A stretch of 25,211 nt of DNA from Geomobilibacter sp964431365 (GTDB taxonomy: Bacteria; Desulfobacterota; Desulfuromonadia; Geobacterales; DSM-12255): the NCBI GenBank assembly GCA_964431365.1, contig CAYSJJ010000060.1:1-25211 (forward strand), written 5' to 3'. The notes under the pieces are model-generated. The model had not been told where the DNA came from and made no database searches. It was given only the letters and a program-made list of their open reading frames with translations. Position numbers and translations under genes: made by a program. Numbering within the stretch: the first letter of the stretch is position 1; the number at the start of each line of letters is the position of its first letter. This document shows positions 16,027 through 25,211 of the stretch, in pieces.

Positions 16027-16531
16027 TCAGCCCTCTCGTACCACTTAATATCTGAAAATCATTTACTTTTTGGAGTTGAGACACCTCTATTACTTGTACC
16101 ATCTGCTACGTAATTATCAATACAACTGACCTTACCCGATAATTACTTCATAGAACTGGGGAGATGCACTGCCGTCGAACAAATTCCTACTACTGTGTTT
16201 TGTTCTGACACGGTCGTCTCCTTTTGGTTTTGGGTGCCGTCTTTCACATGCACCACTTGATTGTTGCCGATAAATGACCGTTGACGGTTCGTAGTATGAT
16301 GCACGGTTAAAGGATAGCCCGCTAATTACGAAGGGATATGAGGATATGTCCGAATTTGCACTAGGACAGTTAGGTCGTTGGCAGTGTCTGTTTGTCTTAT
16401 TCGCTACCGTTTTCCACCGAGGTACCCTCGTAAGAAACACCTATGGTATTAACGGCCATCTTTTCATGCATGACGAATAGTATCCGGGGGTATACTTACT
16501 AAAAGGCATGAAAAACAGAGGGGGTGAATCC
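16027..16531. other. 505-base intergenic region between norZ and usp
   Basis: Divergent control region. It contains the 9-bp inverted repeat near norZ, a small palindrome ACCGT-TG-ACGGT near 16279, and a -10-like TATACT (16491-16496) with a poor -35 ATGACG 15 bases before it, ahead of usp. A 102-codon leftward frame (16440-16132) has no ribosome site or family resemblance, so I see no gene here. Confidence 0.6.
16110..16146. promoter_or_regulatory. inverted repeat upstream of norZ
   Basis: Perfect 9-bp arms GTAATTATC (16110-16118) and GATAATTAC (16138-16146), spaced by 19 bases (centre to centre 28, not quite three helical turns). It lies 84 bases upstream of norZ and could bind a dimeric NO- or redox-responsive regulator. 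It is not a clear FNR/NnrR (TTGAT-N4-ATCAA) or NsrR site. Confidence 0.45.
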
Positions 16532-16981
16532 ATGGGAAACTTCAGACACATTCTCGTCATCAGCAGGATGATCCCGCACAGCCGGGAAACCATTAATTTC
16601 GGAATCTCCCTTGCCCGCAAGTATGATGCAAAACTCATAGTCCTGCATCTTGTCTCCAATCCGGTCGATCTGATGGCCGTCAACGCACCGGGCCTGTTTC
16701 CCGATGAGGAGTACAAGAAATACAATAACAGTCTGCAGGAAGCTAAAGAGCAGTTGGATAAGGTAGTCAAGCAGGAAACCCGTGACGGTTTTCCTATAAA
16801 GGAGCTGACCAGCGATCGTGATCCGTTGAAGGAGATCGTGAAAGTGGTCAAAGAAGAGAAGATAGATCTTATCGTCGTAAGCGCCCATGAGGAGGGACGC
16901 ATTGAGCATGCACTCTTTGGGGGAGAGAACGATGCCATAATCCGCAAGATGCCCTGTTCAATCTTGCTGGTGAAAAATTAA
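16532..16981 (+). CDS. UspA-family universal stress protein
   Basis: A 149-aa cytoplasmic protein with the Usp alpha/beta fold: RHILVIS start strand, AKLIVLHLV, then KIDLIVVSAHEEG and PCSILLVKN at the end. The nucleotide-binding motif G-x2-G-x9-G(S/T) is degenerate (SAHEEGRIEHALFGGENDA), so ATP binding is uncertain. ATG 16532 is preceded by AGGGGGT six bases upstream; an ATG 8 codons earlier lacks such a site. Diverges from norZ and precedes the pentose phosphate genes by about 195 bases. Confidence 0.9.
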   Translation: MGNFRHILVISRMIPHSRETINFGISLARKYDAKLIVLHLVSNPVDLMAVNAPGLFPDEEYKKYNNSLQEAKEQLDKVVKQETRDGFPIKELTSDRDPLKEIVKVVKEEKIDLIVVSAHEEGRIEHALFGGENDAIIRKMPCSILLVKN

Positions 16982-17000
16982 TCAGGAAAACGATCAGACG

Positions 17001-17022
17001 GGGTGAGTTTCGGTTCTCACCC
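17001..17022 (+). terminator. hairpin after usp
   Basis: GGGTGAG and CTCACCC (7 bp) with an 8-base loop, 20 bases after the usp stop. Only AACATTAT follows, so it is at best a weak intrinsic terminator. Confidence 0.35.
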
Positions 17023-17176
17023 AACATTATACGTAAATCTGCCTGGGCAACCTTGTGGTTGGCAAGGCCTTGGCTTGGGAACTGATCCAGACTTTTCTCG
17101 CCGCCCGTTTCAGCGGTGCTGAACGTCATCGTCGCCGTCTGGGCAAGATATCAGCCCTGGAAAGGGAGGTACAGTA

Positions 17177-18205
<1,029 letters not shown>

Positions 18206-18246
18206 TGATGAAGTCGTAAATCTACTTCCAAATGAGGCGTAATGCC

Positions 18247-19776
18247 ATGAACAATCAACAATCTGAACCTGTTGTGATGATAATCTTCGGTGCAGGGGGG
18301 GACCTGACCTGGCGCAAACTGATTCCCGCACTCTTCAATCTCTTTCTCGACCATCATCTGCCTCGGCAATTTGCCGTCATCGGCATAGACCAAAAGGAGA
18401 GTTCTGAAGAGGAGTTCCGTTTGCGGTTGCGAGATGGAGTCGATGAGTTTTCCCGGCGAGGTAAGTCTGAAGATCATGCCTGGCATGAATTTGCAGACAA
18501 CATTTCCCTCATTTGCGGGGACCTCGTCGGACAGGAAACCGGGGTTGAGCTCAAGAGGCGATTGGCTGAGCTGGACCTTACGTGGCAGGCGGCCTCAGAT
18601 CATATCTTTTATTTCGCCATTCCGCCAACCCTGGTAGGTGCCGTGGCTCGTCAACTGGAACAGCTTGAGCTCTGCAAGGAGTGCCAGCGGGATCGAATTG
18701 TTGTGGAAAAGCCATTTGGCCGTGACCTGCAGACGGCCCGTGATCTGAACCAGCACCTCACCGGCATGTTCGCCGAATCCCAGATCTACCGTATCGACCA
18801 CTACCTTGGCAAGGAAACGGTTCAGAACATCCTCGCCTTCCGCTTTGCCAACGCCCTCTTTGAGCCGCTCTGGAACCGCCGCTATATAGATTACGTCCAG
18901 ATTACCGTAGCAGAAACGGTGGGGGTTGGGCATCGTGGTGGTTATTATGACCATGCCGGTGCTCTGCGCGACATGGTCCAGAACCACCTCCTTCAGATCC
19001 TCTGCCTGATCGCCATGGAACCGCCGGTCTCTTTTGACGCCAACGAGGTCCGCAACAAGAAGGTGGACGTGCTGCGGGCTATCCGCCCTATTCTCCCGGA
19101 GAACGTGCACCACGTAGCGGTACGCGGCCAATACGGCATGGGTTCGATCGACGGCAAGCCGGTTTCCGCCTACCGCGACGAGCCGGATGTCGCTGTTGAT
19201 TCCCCCATCGAAACTTTTGCCGCACTCAAGCTCGTCATCGACAACTGGCGCTGGGAGGGAGTGCCATTTTACCTGCGCACGGGAAAGTGCCTGCACGACA
19301 AAGTCTCAGAGGTCGCGATCCTTTTCCGTCCAGCCCCCCATCATCCATTTCCCTCCTCCGCAGTGGAAAGCTGGCAGCCCAATCGTCTCGTGATTCGCAT
19401 CCAGCCGGAAGAGGGAATCGTATCCCGGATACAGGCAAAGCAACCGGGGACGCAGATGTTATTGGGGCCGGTGGATATGCAGTTCCTCTACCGTGATGCG
19501 TTCAAAGCCTCGCCCCCTGAAGCTTACGAGACGCTTCTCCTCGATATAATGCGCGGCGATGCCACGTTGTTCATGCGTGCCGACCAGGTTGAAAGCGCCT
19601 GGTCCATCGTTACGCCAATCATTGAAGCCTGGGATTCTGTGCCAACAGCTGACTTCCCCAATTACCAGCCTGGAAGCTGGGGACCGGAAGCTGCCGACGT
19701 GCTGATAGCACGGGATGGTCATAGCTGGCTGCAACCTACTATCAAAAGAGAAGAATTGGTGGTGGAAGTGCCATGA
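18247..19776 (+). CDS. zwf: glucose-6-phosphate 1-dehydrogenase
   Basis: First step of the oxidative pentose phosphate pathway, making 6-phosphogluconolactone and reduced nicotinamide cofactor. The 509 aa are the usual length. N-terminal nucleotide motif GAGGDLTWRK (15-24), EKPFGRD (from 154) and the active-site signature RIDHYLGKE (182-190, H185). ATG 18247 is chosen, with GAGG about 9 bases upstream; an ATG 5 codons earlier has no ribosome site. The stop overlaps the pgl start by 4 bases. Confidence 0.97.
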   Translation: MNNQQSEPVVMIIFGAGGDLTWRKLIPALFNLFLDHHLPRQFAVIGIDQKESSEEEFRLRLRDGVDEFSRRGKSEDHAWHEFADNISLICGDLVGQETGVELKRRLAELDLTWQAASDHIFYFAIPPTLVGAVARQLEQLELCKECQRDRIVVEKPFGRDLQTARDLNQHLTGMFAESQIYRIDHYLGKETVQNILAFRFANALFEPLWNRRYIDYVQITVAETVGVGHRGGYYDHAGALRDMVQNHLLQILCLIAMEPPVSFDANEVRNKKVDVLRAIRPILPENVHHVAVRGQYGMGSIDGKPVSAYRDEPDVAVDSPIETFAALKLVIDNWRWEGVPFYLRTGKCLHDKVSEVAILFRPAPHHPFPSSAVESWQPNRLVIRIQPEEGIVSRIQAKQPGTQMLLGPVDMQFLYRDAFKASPPEAYETLLLDIMRGDATLFMRADQVESAWSIVTPIIEAWDSVPTADFPNYQPGSWGPEAADVLIARDGHSWLQPTIKREELVVEVP

Positions 19777-20486
19777 TCAGGATTTGCCACGATCTGGAGG
19801 CTTTGAGCCTCGCGGCGGCCGAACTGTTTGCTACTGAGGCATGTCGGGCAGTCCAGACCCAAGGCAGATTCACCGTCGCTCTCTCCGGGGGGAGCACACC
19901 GCGGCGTGCCTATGAACTTCTGGCCCGCGAACCCTTCCGTAAAAAGATTCCATGGCAAAATACGCATATTTTTTGGGGAGACGAACGTTGTGTTCCTGCA
20001 GACGATCCACGGAACAATGCCCTCATGGCTCGCCAGACGCTGCTTGACCATGTTCCTGTACCTCCGGAACAGATCCATCCCATGGCCTGCAACAGCTCAC
20101 CCTTGGAAGCTGCAGCGGCGTATGAAACGCTTCTGCGGACTGTTTTTACCGCAGGTTCCCTCCGATTCGATCTGGTTTTGCTGGGGCTTGGGGAGAACGG
20201 CCACACGGCATCACTTTTTCCCGGCACTTCCGTTCTGGAAGAGCAGCAACGCTGGGTTGGCGAAGTTTTTGTCGCCGATGAACGGCTGCACCGGCTTACC
20301 CTGACTGCAGCAGCCATCAATCAAGCAGCACTGGTTGTTTTCCTGGTCTCGGGTTCCGGCAAAGCGCTAATCTTGCGGAACGTATGGAAAGAAGCTCAGG
20401 ACCCGCGCAGCATTCCTGCCCGGTCGATCAAGCCGGTAGACGGCAGATTGCTGTGGCTGGTGGACCGGGATGCCGCCCGTCAGTGA
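19773..20486 (+). CDS. pgl: 6-phosphogluconolactonase (DevB type)
   Basis: Hydrolyses 6-phosphogluconolactone, linking zwf and gnd. The 237-aa protein has the family marks ALSGGSTPRRAYELLA, FWGDERCVPADDPRNNALM and LGLGENGHTASLFPG. ATGA overlap with zwf implies coupled translation. Together gnd, zwf and pgl give the full oxidative branch in one rightward operon. Confidence 0.96.
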   Translation: MIRICHDLEALSLAAAELFATEACRAVQTQGRFTVALSGGSTPRRAYELLAREPFRKKIPWQNTHIFWGDERCVPADDPRNNALMARQTLLDHVPVPPEQIHPMACNSSPLEAAAAYETLLRTVFTAGSLRFDLVLLGLGENGHTASLFPGTSVLEEQQRWVGEVFVADERLHRLTLTAAAINQAALVVFLVSGSGKALILRNVWKEAQDPRSIPARSIKPVDGRLLWLVDRDAARQ

Positions 20487-20508
20487 GCGCCCGTTATGGG
20501 TCACCCTT

Positions 20509-20907
20509 TCAGCGGGTCAGTTCCAGTACCGCCTTGTCCTGCCGCTTTCCCAACTGCGGAGTGTCATAGTCCAGCAAAGCCTCGCCTCTAATTATTCCCC
20601 GGCTCTCCAGTATGCCGGTGATGGAAACTGCAAGACCGTTCTTGAGCGGCGATGACAACGATACCTTCCCGTCCAGCATCGATCCGGTCAGCGGCAGCTT
20701 CGCTCCCGGTTTGGTGAAGAACATGGTGCCGGTGACCTCCGTCCCCTTCTGTGTCAGGGAAACCTCCAGATCCGAAAGGGATTTGCCGGTCGCGGGGAGC
20801 GTGATCGTTCCTTTCCAGGTACCGGAAATGTCATCTTTCTTCGTACACCCCCCTACCAACAGACATCCTGCAACGATAATCAACAGCATGTTGAAGCAGT
20901 ACCGCAT
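20509..20907 (-). CDS. small lipoprotein, unknown function
   Basis: A 132-aa exported protein with a lipobox: hydrophobic signal MLLIIVAGCLLVGGC, mature Cys at 21. The mature part begins DISGTWKGTITLPATG and is rich in alternating beta-type residues, suggesting a small beta-barrel or lipocalin-like fold. ATG 20907 follows AGGAGGG closely (3 bases); an ATG 6 codons upstream (20925) is possible. Convergent with pgl (22 bases between stops) and on the same strand as the multicopper oxidase, from which a hairpin separates it. Confidence 0.8.
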   Translation of the reverse strand: MRYCFNMLLIIVAGCLLVGGCTKKDDISGTWKGTITLPATGKSLSDLEVSLTQKGTEVTGTMFFTKPGAKLPLTGSMLDGKVSLSSPLKNGLAVSITGILESRGIIRGEALLDYDTPQLGKRQDKAVLELTR

Positions 20908-20974
20908 GGTCCCTCCTGTCTTCATTGAATGACTCGGATCGTCGCACTGCTGCTTCCGTCTCGCAGCAGCACAA

Positions 20975-21000
20975 AGAGGACCGGGTTGTCCCGGTCCTCT
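20975..21000 (-). terminator. strong hairpin after the multicopper oxidase
   Basis: Perfect 11-bp stem AGAGGACCGGG / CCCGGTCCTCT with a 4-base loop, 29 bases past the oxidase stop. On the minus strand only TTTGTG follows, so the U-run is short; still a likely terminator or attenuator before the lipoprotein gene. Confidence 0.65.
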
Positions 21001-21029
21001 CACAAACCAACATGTCGGCCCTTGCCGGA

Positions 21030-23222
21030 TCAGTTCCCCTGGCCGGCCGGCATGACCATAAAGGGACGCATCATGTCGTTCTCCTCGTGGGAGAGGATAT
21101 GGCAGTGCCACATGTAGGTGCCGATCTTGGTGAACCTGGCCCGGATCTTCACGTAGCCCGGATTCACCACGTCGGTAAACGGCCCGAACGGAGTGCCGGC
21201 CGGCGGCACCATCACCATGTCCTTCCAGACCTTTTGCTCATTGTTCGCGACACGGTAGACCGAGTTGTCCGGCGCGGAACCGGCGGCATTACCAGGGGTC
21301 GCGTTGGGCACAAAGACGGCGGCGCTGCTTACGAGGGGCATCGATACCCCGTCGGCGCGGGTATAACTCCCGGCGGCTGAGTTATCTATGTACCCCTTCT
21401 CCACCACCTCGAATTTCACCAGATGGAGGTGCATCGGGTGGACGTCAGGGGTTGTGTTGATCATCACCCACTCCTCCACGTCGTTCACCTGCGGCTTTTC
21501 GGAGATCGGATCGCTGAAGAGCCTATTGTTCAACAGGAGCTGCGTGCGAAAAGCGACCACGCCGGTTGTCGGGTCGAGGAAGGAAAACACCGGGTCTTTC
21601 CGTTCCTGGAAGTCAAGGTAACGGGGACCGGCGGACCGAGTGGGGGTCAGCGCCGGATAGTCACCGTAGGGAACCATGACGGTCCGTAGCGAAGTGGCGG
21701 GGCCAGCGGCGGCCAGAAGCGGCGACGGTGTCCCGGCGGAGCTGGCCACCTTGAACAGCATGATCTTGCCGGTGGTCTTGGGGTCGAGGGTGGTGGGATC
21801 TTCATTGGCCGGGCCAAAGGCGCCACCAAAGGGAGCCGGACAGTCGTTGCGGACGACGATGTTGCGACCTTTGAAGACCGGGTGGCCGAAGTCGATGACG
21901 ATGTCGGCTCTTGCTCCGGGCGGGATGAGGAGCCCACCTTGTGCCGGGCCGGTGGCAACGTCCACGGCATGGTCCGCATATCCCTGCTCGGCGGCGATCT
22001 GCACAACCGGCCAGGTCAGGCCTGGTGCAGCTGCGGTAGCGACCGCCGGGGTTATGACCTGGCCGGTGTCGTAATCCTGGAGCCAGAGGTTGTAGACGCG
22101 GGAATCCGAGCCGTTGAGGATGCGGAAGCGGTAGGCCTGGGTCTTGACGCTCTTGAACGGCCACGCCTTGCCGTTCACGGTGATGACATTGCCGAACATC
22201 TCCGGACGGAGGGAAGCTTCGGCGTTGCCGCTGCTGTCGTGCAGCACGTTGAAGGTGTAAGCGCCCAAATTGGTGAAATTCGGGAAGACCAGGGCGCCAT
22301 CCTCGGTAAAGTCCTTGTCCTGGATTACCATTGGCAAGTCGAATTCATCCGACTGGAGAGTCGGGACGACAGGGTTGGCATAACGCCCCTTGGGGAGATT
22401 GGCCAGGGCACCAGCCCCTTCCACCACCGGATCCTTGATCAGGTAGAAGGCGGCGACACCGGCGTAGGCGTTCAGCCGGGTTACCCCCATGGAATGGTCG
22501 TGATACCAGAGTGTACAGGCCTCCTGGGTGTTGGGGTAGAGGTACGGGTCGAGACGATTGGTGGCCGGCCGGCCCGAAAACCCGCGGATCGGGTCAACCG
22601 GCGCGGCCCACTTTGCCTGCACTGCTGGGTCGTTGGCAACCCACGCCTCGGGATGACCGTCGGATTCCGGGCCTACTTCTCCTCCATGCAGATGAGAGAC
22701 AAAGCGGCATTCCGGCTCGCCCATCATGGTGCCGTCGATGGTCGGATCGATCTGCAACAGGTGTTTGGTCAGGTACGGCCCTGTCCCCTTTGCACCGTTC
22801 ACCTCGTCCCGCAGTTCGTTAAAGTAGTTGAACGTAAGCGGCGTCCCCTTGGTCGCTTCGACTGTGGCGCCGTAGACGCCGAGGAAAGCGCCGTTGATAT
22901 CGAAGCCCCAAGTCTTGGTAACAATCGGCTTACCGGTGACGGAGTCGATAATCTGGCTGCCGTCGACGTTCCGCAGACCGAAGTCCCATGTCCCTTGCCG
23001 GACGGTGACGTTATACGTGCTCGGCGTGGTGGCATCCTTTGGCGCGATGGGGATTTCCACGAAGGCACTGCCGAACTGCTGCAGCCTGAACGGGGTCAGC
23101 GGCGCCCGTTGGCTTGCCGCCGGCTGCTGGACGATCGTCGTTGTCTTGTCATTGCTGCAACCCTGCACTGCCAGCGCCGCCATCAGCAATGCACCGGCAC
23201 CCCATTTCCCGAAACTCTCCAT
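21030..23222 (-). CDS. multicopper oxidase lipoprotein (OmpB-like)
   Basis: A 730-aa exported oxidase. A lipoprotein-type signal ends at C22 (ALAVQGC). All four copper motifs are present: HLHGG (H177, H179), WYHDH (H241, H243), HPMHLH (H595, H598, H600) and HCHILSHEENDM (H706-C707-H708, H712, M717), giving type 1, 2 and 3 copper sites, so it should be active. In Geobacter, large proteins of this type (OmpB, OmpC) are linked to Fe(III) oxide reduction and metal oxidation; this role is inferred from the family. ATG 23222 follows AGGGAGGT, 6 bases upstream. It lies downstream of the two-component genes on the same strand. Confidence 0.94.
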   Translation of the reverse strand: MESFGKWGAGALLMAALAVQGCSNDKTTTIVQQPAASQRAPLTPFRLQQFGSAFVEIPIAPKDATTPSTYNVTVRQGTWDFGLRNVDGSQIIDSVTGKPIVTKTWGFDINGAFLGVYGATVEATKGTPLTFNYFNELRDEVNGAKGTGPYLTKHLLQIDPTIDGTMMGEPECRFVSHLHGGEVGPESDGHPEAWVANDPAVQAKWAAPVDPIRGFSGRPATNRLDPYLYPNTQEACTLWYHDHSMGVTRLNAYAGVAAFYLIKDPVVEGAGALANLPKGRYANPVVPTLQSDEFDLPMVIQDKDFTEDGALVFPNFTNLGAYTFNVLHDSSGNAEASLRPEMFGNVITVNGKAWPFKSVKTQAYRFRILNGSDSRVYNLWLQDYDTGQVITPAVATAAAPGLTWPVVQIAAEQGYADHAVDVATGPAQGGLLIPPGARADIVIDFGHPVFKGRNIVVRNDCPAPFGGAFGPANEDPTTLDPKTTGKIMLFKVASSAGTPSPLLAAAGPATSLRTVMVPYGDYPALTPTRSAGPRYLDFQERKDPVFSFLDPTTGVVAFRTQLLLNNRLFSDPISEKPQVNDVEEWVMINTTPDVHPMHLHLVKFEVVEKGYIDNSAAGSYTRADGVSMPLVSSAAVFVPNATPGNAAGSAPDNSVYRVANNEQKVWKDMVMVPPAGTPFGPFTDVVNPGYVKIRARFTKIGTYMWHCHILSHEENDMMRPFMVMPAGQGN

Positions 23223-23275
23223 AATGACACCTCCCTGTTCCCTAATTTTTCATTGGCTTACGGTTTCAGCTGCAT

Positions 23276-23293
23276 TTCTCCTGAACAGGAGAA
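23276..23293. repeat. inverted repeat upstream of the multicopper oxidase
   Basis: Arms TTCTCCTG and CAGGAGAA with a 2-base centre, 54 bases upstream of the oxidase start. A compact palindrome of operator shape. Confidence 0.4.
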
Positions 23294-23305
23294 GGAACAC
23301 GAAGT

Positions 23306-23333
23306 TCTCAGTCCTTACATGGGGATACTGAGA
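23306..23333. repeat. second inverted repeat upstream of the multicopper oxidase
   Basis: Arms TCTCAGT (23306-23312) and ACTGAGA (23327-23333) with 14 bases between. Possible regulator site or hairpin in the oxidase leader. Confidence 0.35.
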
Positions 23334-23419
23334 TCTGAACTTAGCCCCCAGGGCATTACACCATCCTGACAGAACACCCACACATTCGGGCCATCGGGTC
23401 GAAATTCGAGGTCGGTTAT
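23315..23419 (-). other. candidate 34-codon ORF with a non-standard (ATA) start
   Basis: Right after the response regulator stop there is an excellent ribosome site, AAGGAGG, but the only ATG close to it gives ATG-TTA-TAA. Seven bases after GGAGG, another frame beginning ATA stays open for 34 codons, with the protein-like stretch EFRPDGPNVWVFCQDG. Either an altered start, a short leader, or chance. Confidence 0.25.
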
Positions 23420-23431
23420 AACATCACCTCC

Positions 23432-24064
23432 TTACAACAGATTGTTCTCAATGACAAACCTAGTCAGCTCCGCGTTGTTCTTCATATTCATCTTTCGAAG
23501 AATGTGGGCGCGGTAGGTACTTATGGTCTTGACGCTCAGCGCAAGCTCGGCGGCAATCTTCCCCACCGTCTTTCCAGAGGCTATCAGGCTCAACACCTGG
23601 TATTCACGGTTGGAGAGACTCTGGAGCAGGTCCTTCTGGTCGGGATCGGTGAGGCCGCTGACGAGCGATTCCGCCAAGGCGGAACTGACATATTTTTTCC
23701 CCAGCGATATTTTCTGCAATGCGTCGAGCAACTCCTTGGATGGGCTCCCTTTGGTCAGATAGCCGGATGCTCCGGATTTGTAGGCGCGAAGGGCATACTG
23801 TTCCTCGGGGTGAGTACTCAAGACGAGAACGGGCAGTTTGGGCTTGAGATTTTTTATCTCCACGAGAACATCCAGACCATTCCTGCCGGGCATGGAAATA
23901 TCGAGGATAACCATGTCATAGTCACTGCTCTGGATCTTGCTCAACAACTCCTGGCTGTTAACCGCTTCATCGACAACGTCCATGTCGACGGTCATCCCGA
24001 TAACCTGCTTGAGCCCTTCCCGGAAAATGGCGTGATCATCGGCTACTAGTATCCTTGTGGGCAT
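23432..24064 (-). CDS. NarL/LuxR-family response regulator
   Basis: A 210-aa transcription factor. Receiver domain 1-120 with acidic pocket D9-D10, phosphorylation site D55 (MVILDISMPG), T84 and K105; LuxR-type HTH at the C-terminus beginning LSNREYQVLSLIASG and including GKIAAELALSVKTIS. ATG 24064 follows AAGGAGG. Its start overlaps the kinase stop by 19 bases, a usual two-component pair. Possible targets are the oxidase gene next to it; no binding site is proven. Confidence 0.94.
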   Translation of the reverse strand: MPTRILVADDHAIFREGLKQVIGMTVDMDVVDEAVNSQELLSKIQSSDYDMVILDISMPGRNGLDVLVEIKNLKPKLPVLVLSTHPEEQYALRAYKSGASGYLTKGSPSKELLDALQKISLGKKYVSSALAESLVSGLTDPDQKDLLQSLSNREYQVLSLIASGKTVGKIAAELALSVKTISTYRAHILRKMNMKNNAELTRFVIENNLL

Positions 24065-25211
24065 ACCGATCCTCCTTCCCTTGTTACTGGTAATCGTGCA
24101 AACAGTGCGGTTCCATGCTGCGGTGAACCGCAGATTCTCAGTTTGCCACCGCATGCCGCGGCCCGCTCCCTCATCCCTGCGATACCCAGGGAATGATGGT
24201 CTCTCTTCTCTCGTTCGGTAATCCCACGCCCATTGTCACTCACCGACAGGATCAGCCATCCTTTTCTTTCCACAAGGTCCACCTGGACACGAGTGGCATC
24301 GGAGTGGTGAAGGACGTTGTTCAGCGCGTCCTGAAGAATCCGATACATCGCCGTTGATATATCGTGATCCACCTTCTTCTTTGCCAGGAGGATTATGACC
24401 TTACAGGATATTCCCGACCTCCGCTGGAATTCCTGGACATGCCACTGTACGGCATCGGCTAACCCCAACTGATCAAGCATTACCGGCCGAAGTTCCGACG
24501 AAATCCGTTGTACGGTCGAGATCGAAGAGGATATCATCCGTTCCATTGCCTCTGCCCGCGCAACAAGCTGCTGGTGGTCGCGATATTCCAGCGTCAAGAG
24601 AGACACGTTCAGCTGGAGGGACGCCAGCATCTGGCCCAGGTCTTCGTGGATTTCCCGGGCGATGACTGTCCGCTCTTCCTCCCGGGCGGCCATGAGATGC
24701 GCCGAGAGTTTCCGTTGCTGATTATGCCGGAAGTTTTCCTGCGCCCGCTCCCGGTTTGAACGGGCCAACTCTCCGGACAACTCCTGCACGAGCTGTTTCG
24801 AATCGCCCATTGGTGCTTGAGTCTGTTTCCCCGACCCGTTCCAGTCGGTAATATCGATCATTGCGATATGGCATTCGTCACCCGATCTGCTGGTGACTCC
24901 CTCGAAACGAATAACGGACTGCTTACCCCCTATCGTAAGTTCAATATTGCAGCCGGCTTTCTGCCCTTTCCCTCGCACGTTTCCCCAGAATTCCGTAAAA
25001 ACAGTACGCGCAGCATCGGGTAGGAACTGCTCCAACCTCACGCCAAGAAGTTCGGATCGTTGCATCCCCATGATTTCGGAGCAGGCTTGATTGACGATAC
25101 GAACAACCCCGTCCCGTCCAAGGACAACGCCCCCTACCGGTGAGAGATCAAACGGATCACTGCTCTCGTACAGTGACTCCTCACTCCCGGTCACTGACGC
25201 CGACACCATCG
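24046..25211 (-). CDS. PAS-domain histidine kinase, HisKA_3 type (5' end may lie outside window)
   Basis: Sensor kinase paired with the response regulator. From the ATG at 25209: PAS-like sensor (about 20-122, including PVGGVVLGRDGVVRIVNQAC), a coiled-coil stretch (about 135-175), the HisKA_3 dimer helix with phospho-acceptor H188 (REIHEDLGQ), then the ATPase with N box LQDALNNVLHHSDA, SVSDNGRGI and LGIAGMRERAAACGG. No membrane helix is seen, so either it is cytoplasmic or the true N-terminus with membrane segments lies beyond the window edge. Confidence 0.92.
   Translation of the reverse strand, partial: MVSASVTGSEESLYESSDPFDLSPVGGVVLGRDGVVRIVNQACSEIMGMQRSELLGVRLEQFLPDAARTVFTEFWGNVRGKGQKAGCNIELTIGGKQSVIRFEGVTSRSGDECHIAMIDITDWNGSGKQTQAPMGDSKQLVQELSGELARSNRERAQENFRHNQQRKLSAHLMAAREEERTVIAREIHEDLGQMLASLQLNVSLLTLEYRDHQQLVARAEAMERMISSSISTVQRISSELRPVMLDQLGLADAVQWHVQEFQRRSGISCKVIILLAKKKVDHDISTAMYRILQDALNNVLHHSDATRVQVDLVERKGWLILSVSDNGRGITEREKRDHHSLGIAGMRERAAACGGKLRICGSPQHGTALFARLPVTREGGSVCPQGY

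Noticed and set aside
16132..16440. 102-aa leftward open frame between norZ and usp
   Set aside because: No ribosome site, unusual composition, and it lies in the divergent control region.
21882..23369. 495-aa rightward open frame
   Set aside because: Antisense of the multicopper oxidase; no family marks and no ribosome site. Long shadow frames are expected in GC-rich DNA.

Overview
This window looks like chromosomal DNA of a Geobacter-like member of the Desulfuromonadota. The reasons are a lexA operon that ends in dinB (the arrangement described for Geobacter), a large OmpB-like multicopper oxidase lipoprotein, a quinol-dependent nitric oxide reductase, and mostly GC-rich genes with strong GGAGG ribosome binding sites. 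The genus is an inference from family and layout, not from a database match.

Left part (1-3049): a leftward SOS operon, lexA - 82-aa protein - MFS exporter - dinB (partial at the window edge). Genes touch or overlap by a few bases, and a candidate LexA operator lies in the lexA promoter. A divergent DnaQ-like exonuclease (3050-3796) follows. Its 3' end runs antisense into a truncated DUF456 membrane protein, and the homology of both genes stops at the same place near 3655, which looks like a deletion scar between two convergent genes.

Middle part (3931-10720): a probable defence island read leftward. The core is an AT-rich 1344-aa protein with an N-terminal Cap4/DUF4297-type nuclease domain, a STAND-like NTPase and a helical repeat C-terminus. 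Its stop codon overlaps the start of a GC-rich HNH endonuclease with a ScoMcrA-type sulfur-binding-like N-terminus. A membrane-anchored NERD (Mrr-like) protein follows on the same strand. Upstream lie two broken DUF3427 helicase tails, a cluster of TGTAAC/GTTACA inverted repeats, and an XRE regulator remnant with an internal stop. This is the best candidate for an undescribed system: a STAND nuclease paired with a modification-dependent HNH nuclease.

Right part (10791-25211): a kup potassium transporter interrupted by one in-frame TAG; a DUF302 protein with a 55-aa partner; a qNor-type nitric oxide reductase (norZ); a UspA-like protein; an oxidative pentose phosphate set (gnd, zwf, pgl); a small lipoprotein; a multicopper oxidase; and a NarL/LuxR response regulator with its PAS histidine kinase (partial at the right edge). 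norZ, usp and the sugar genes suggest a nitrosative or redox stress theme, but shared regulation is not shown by the sequence.
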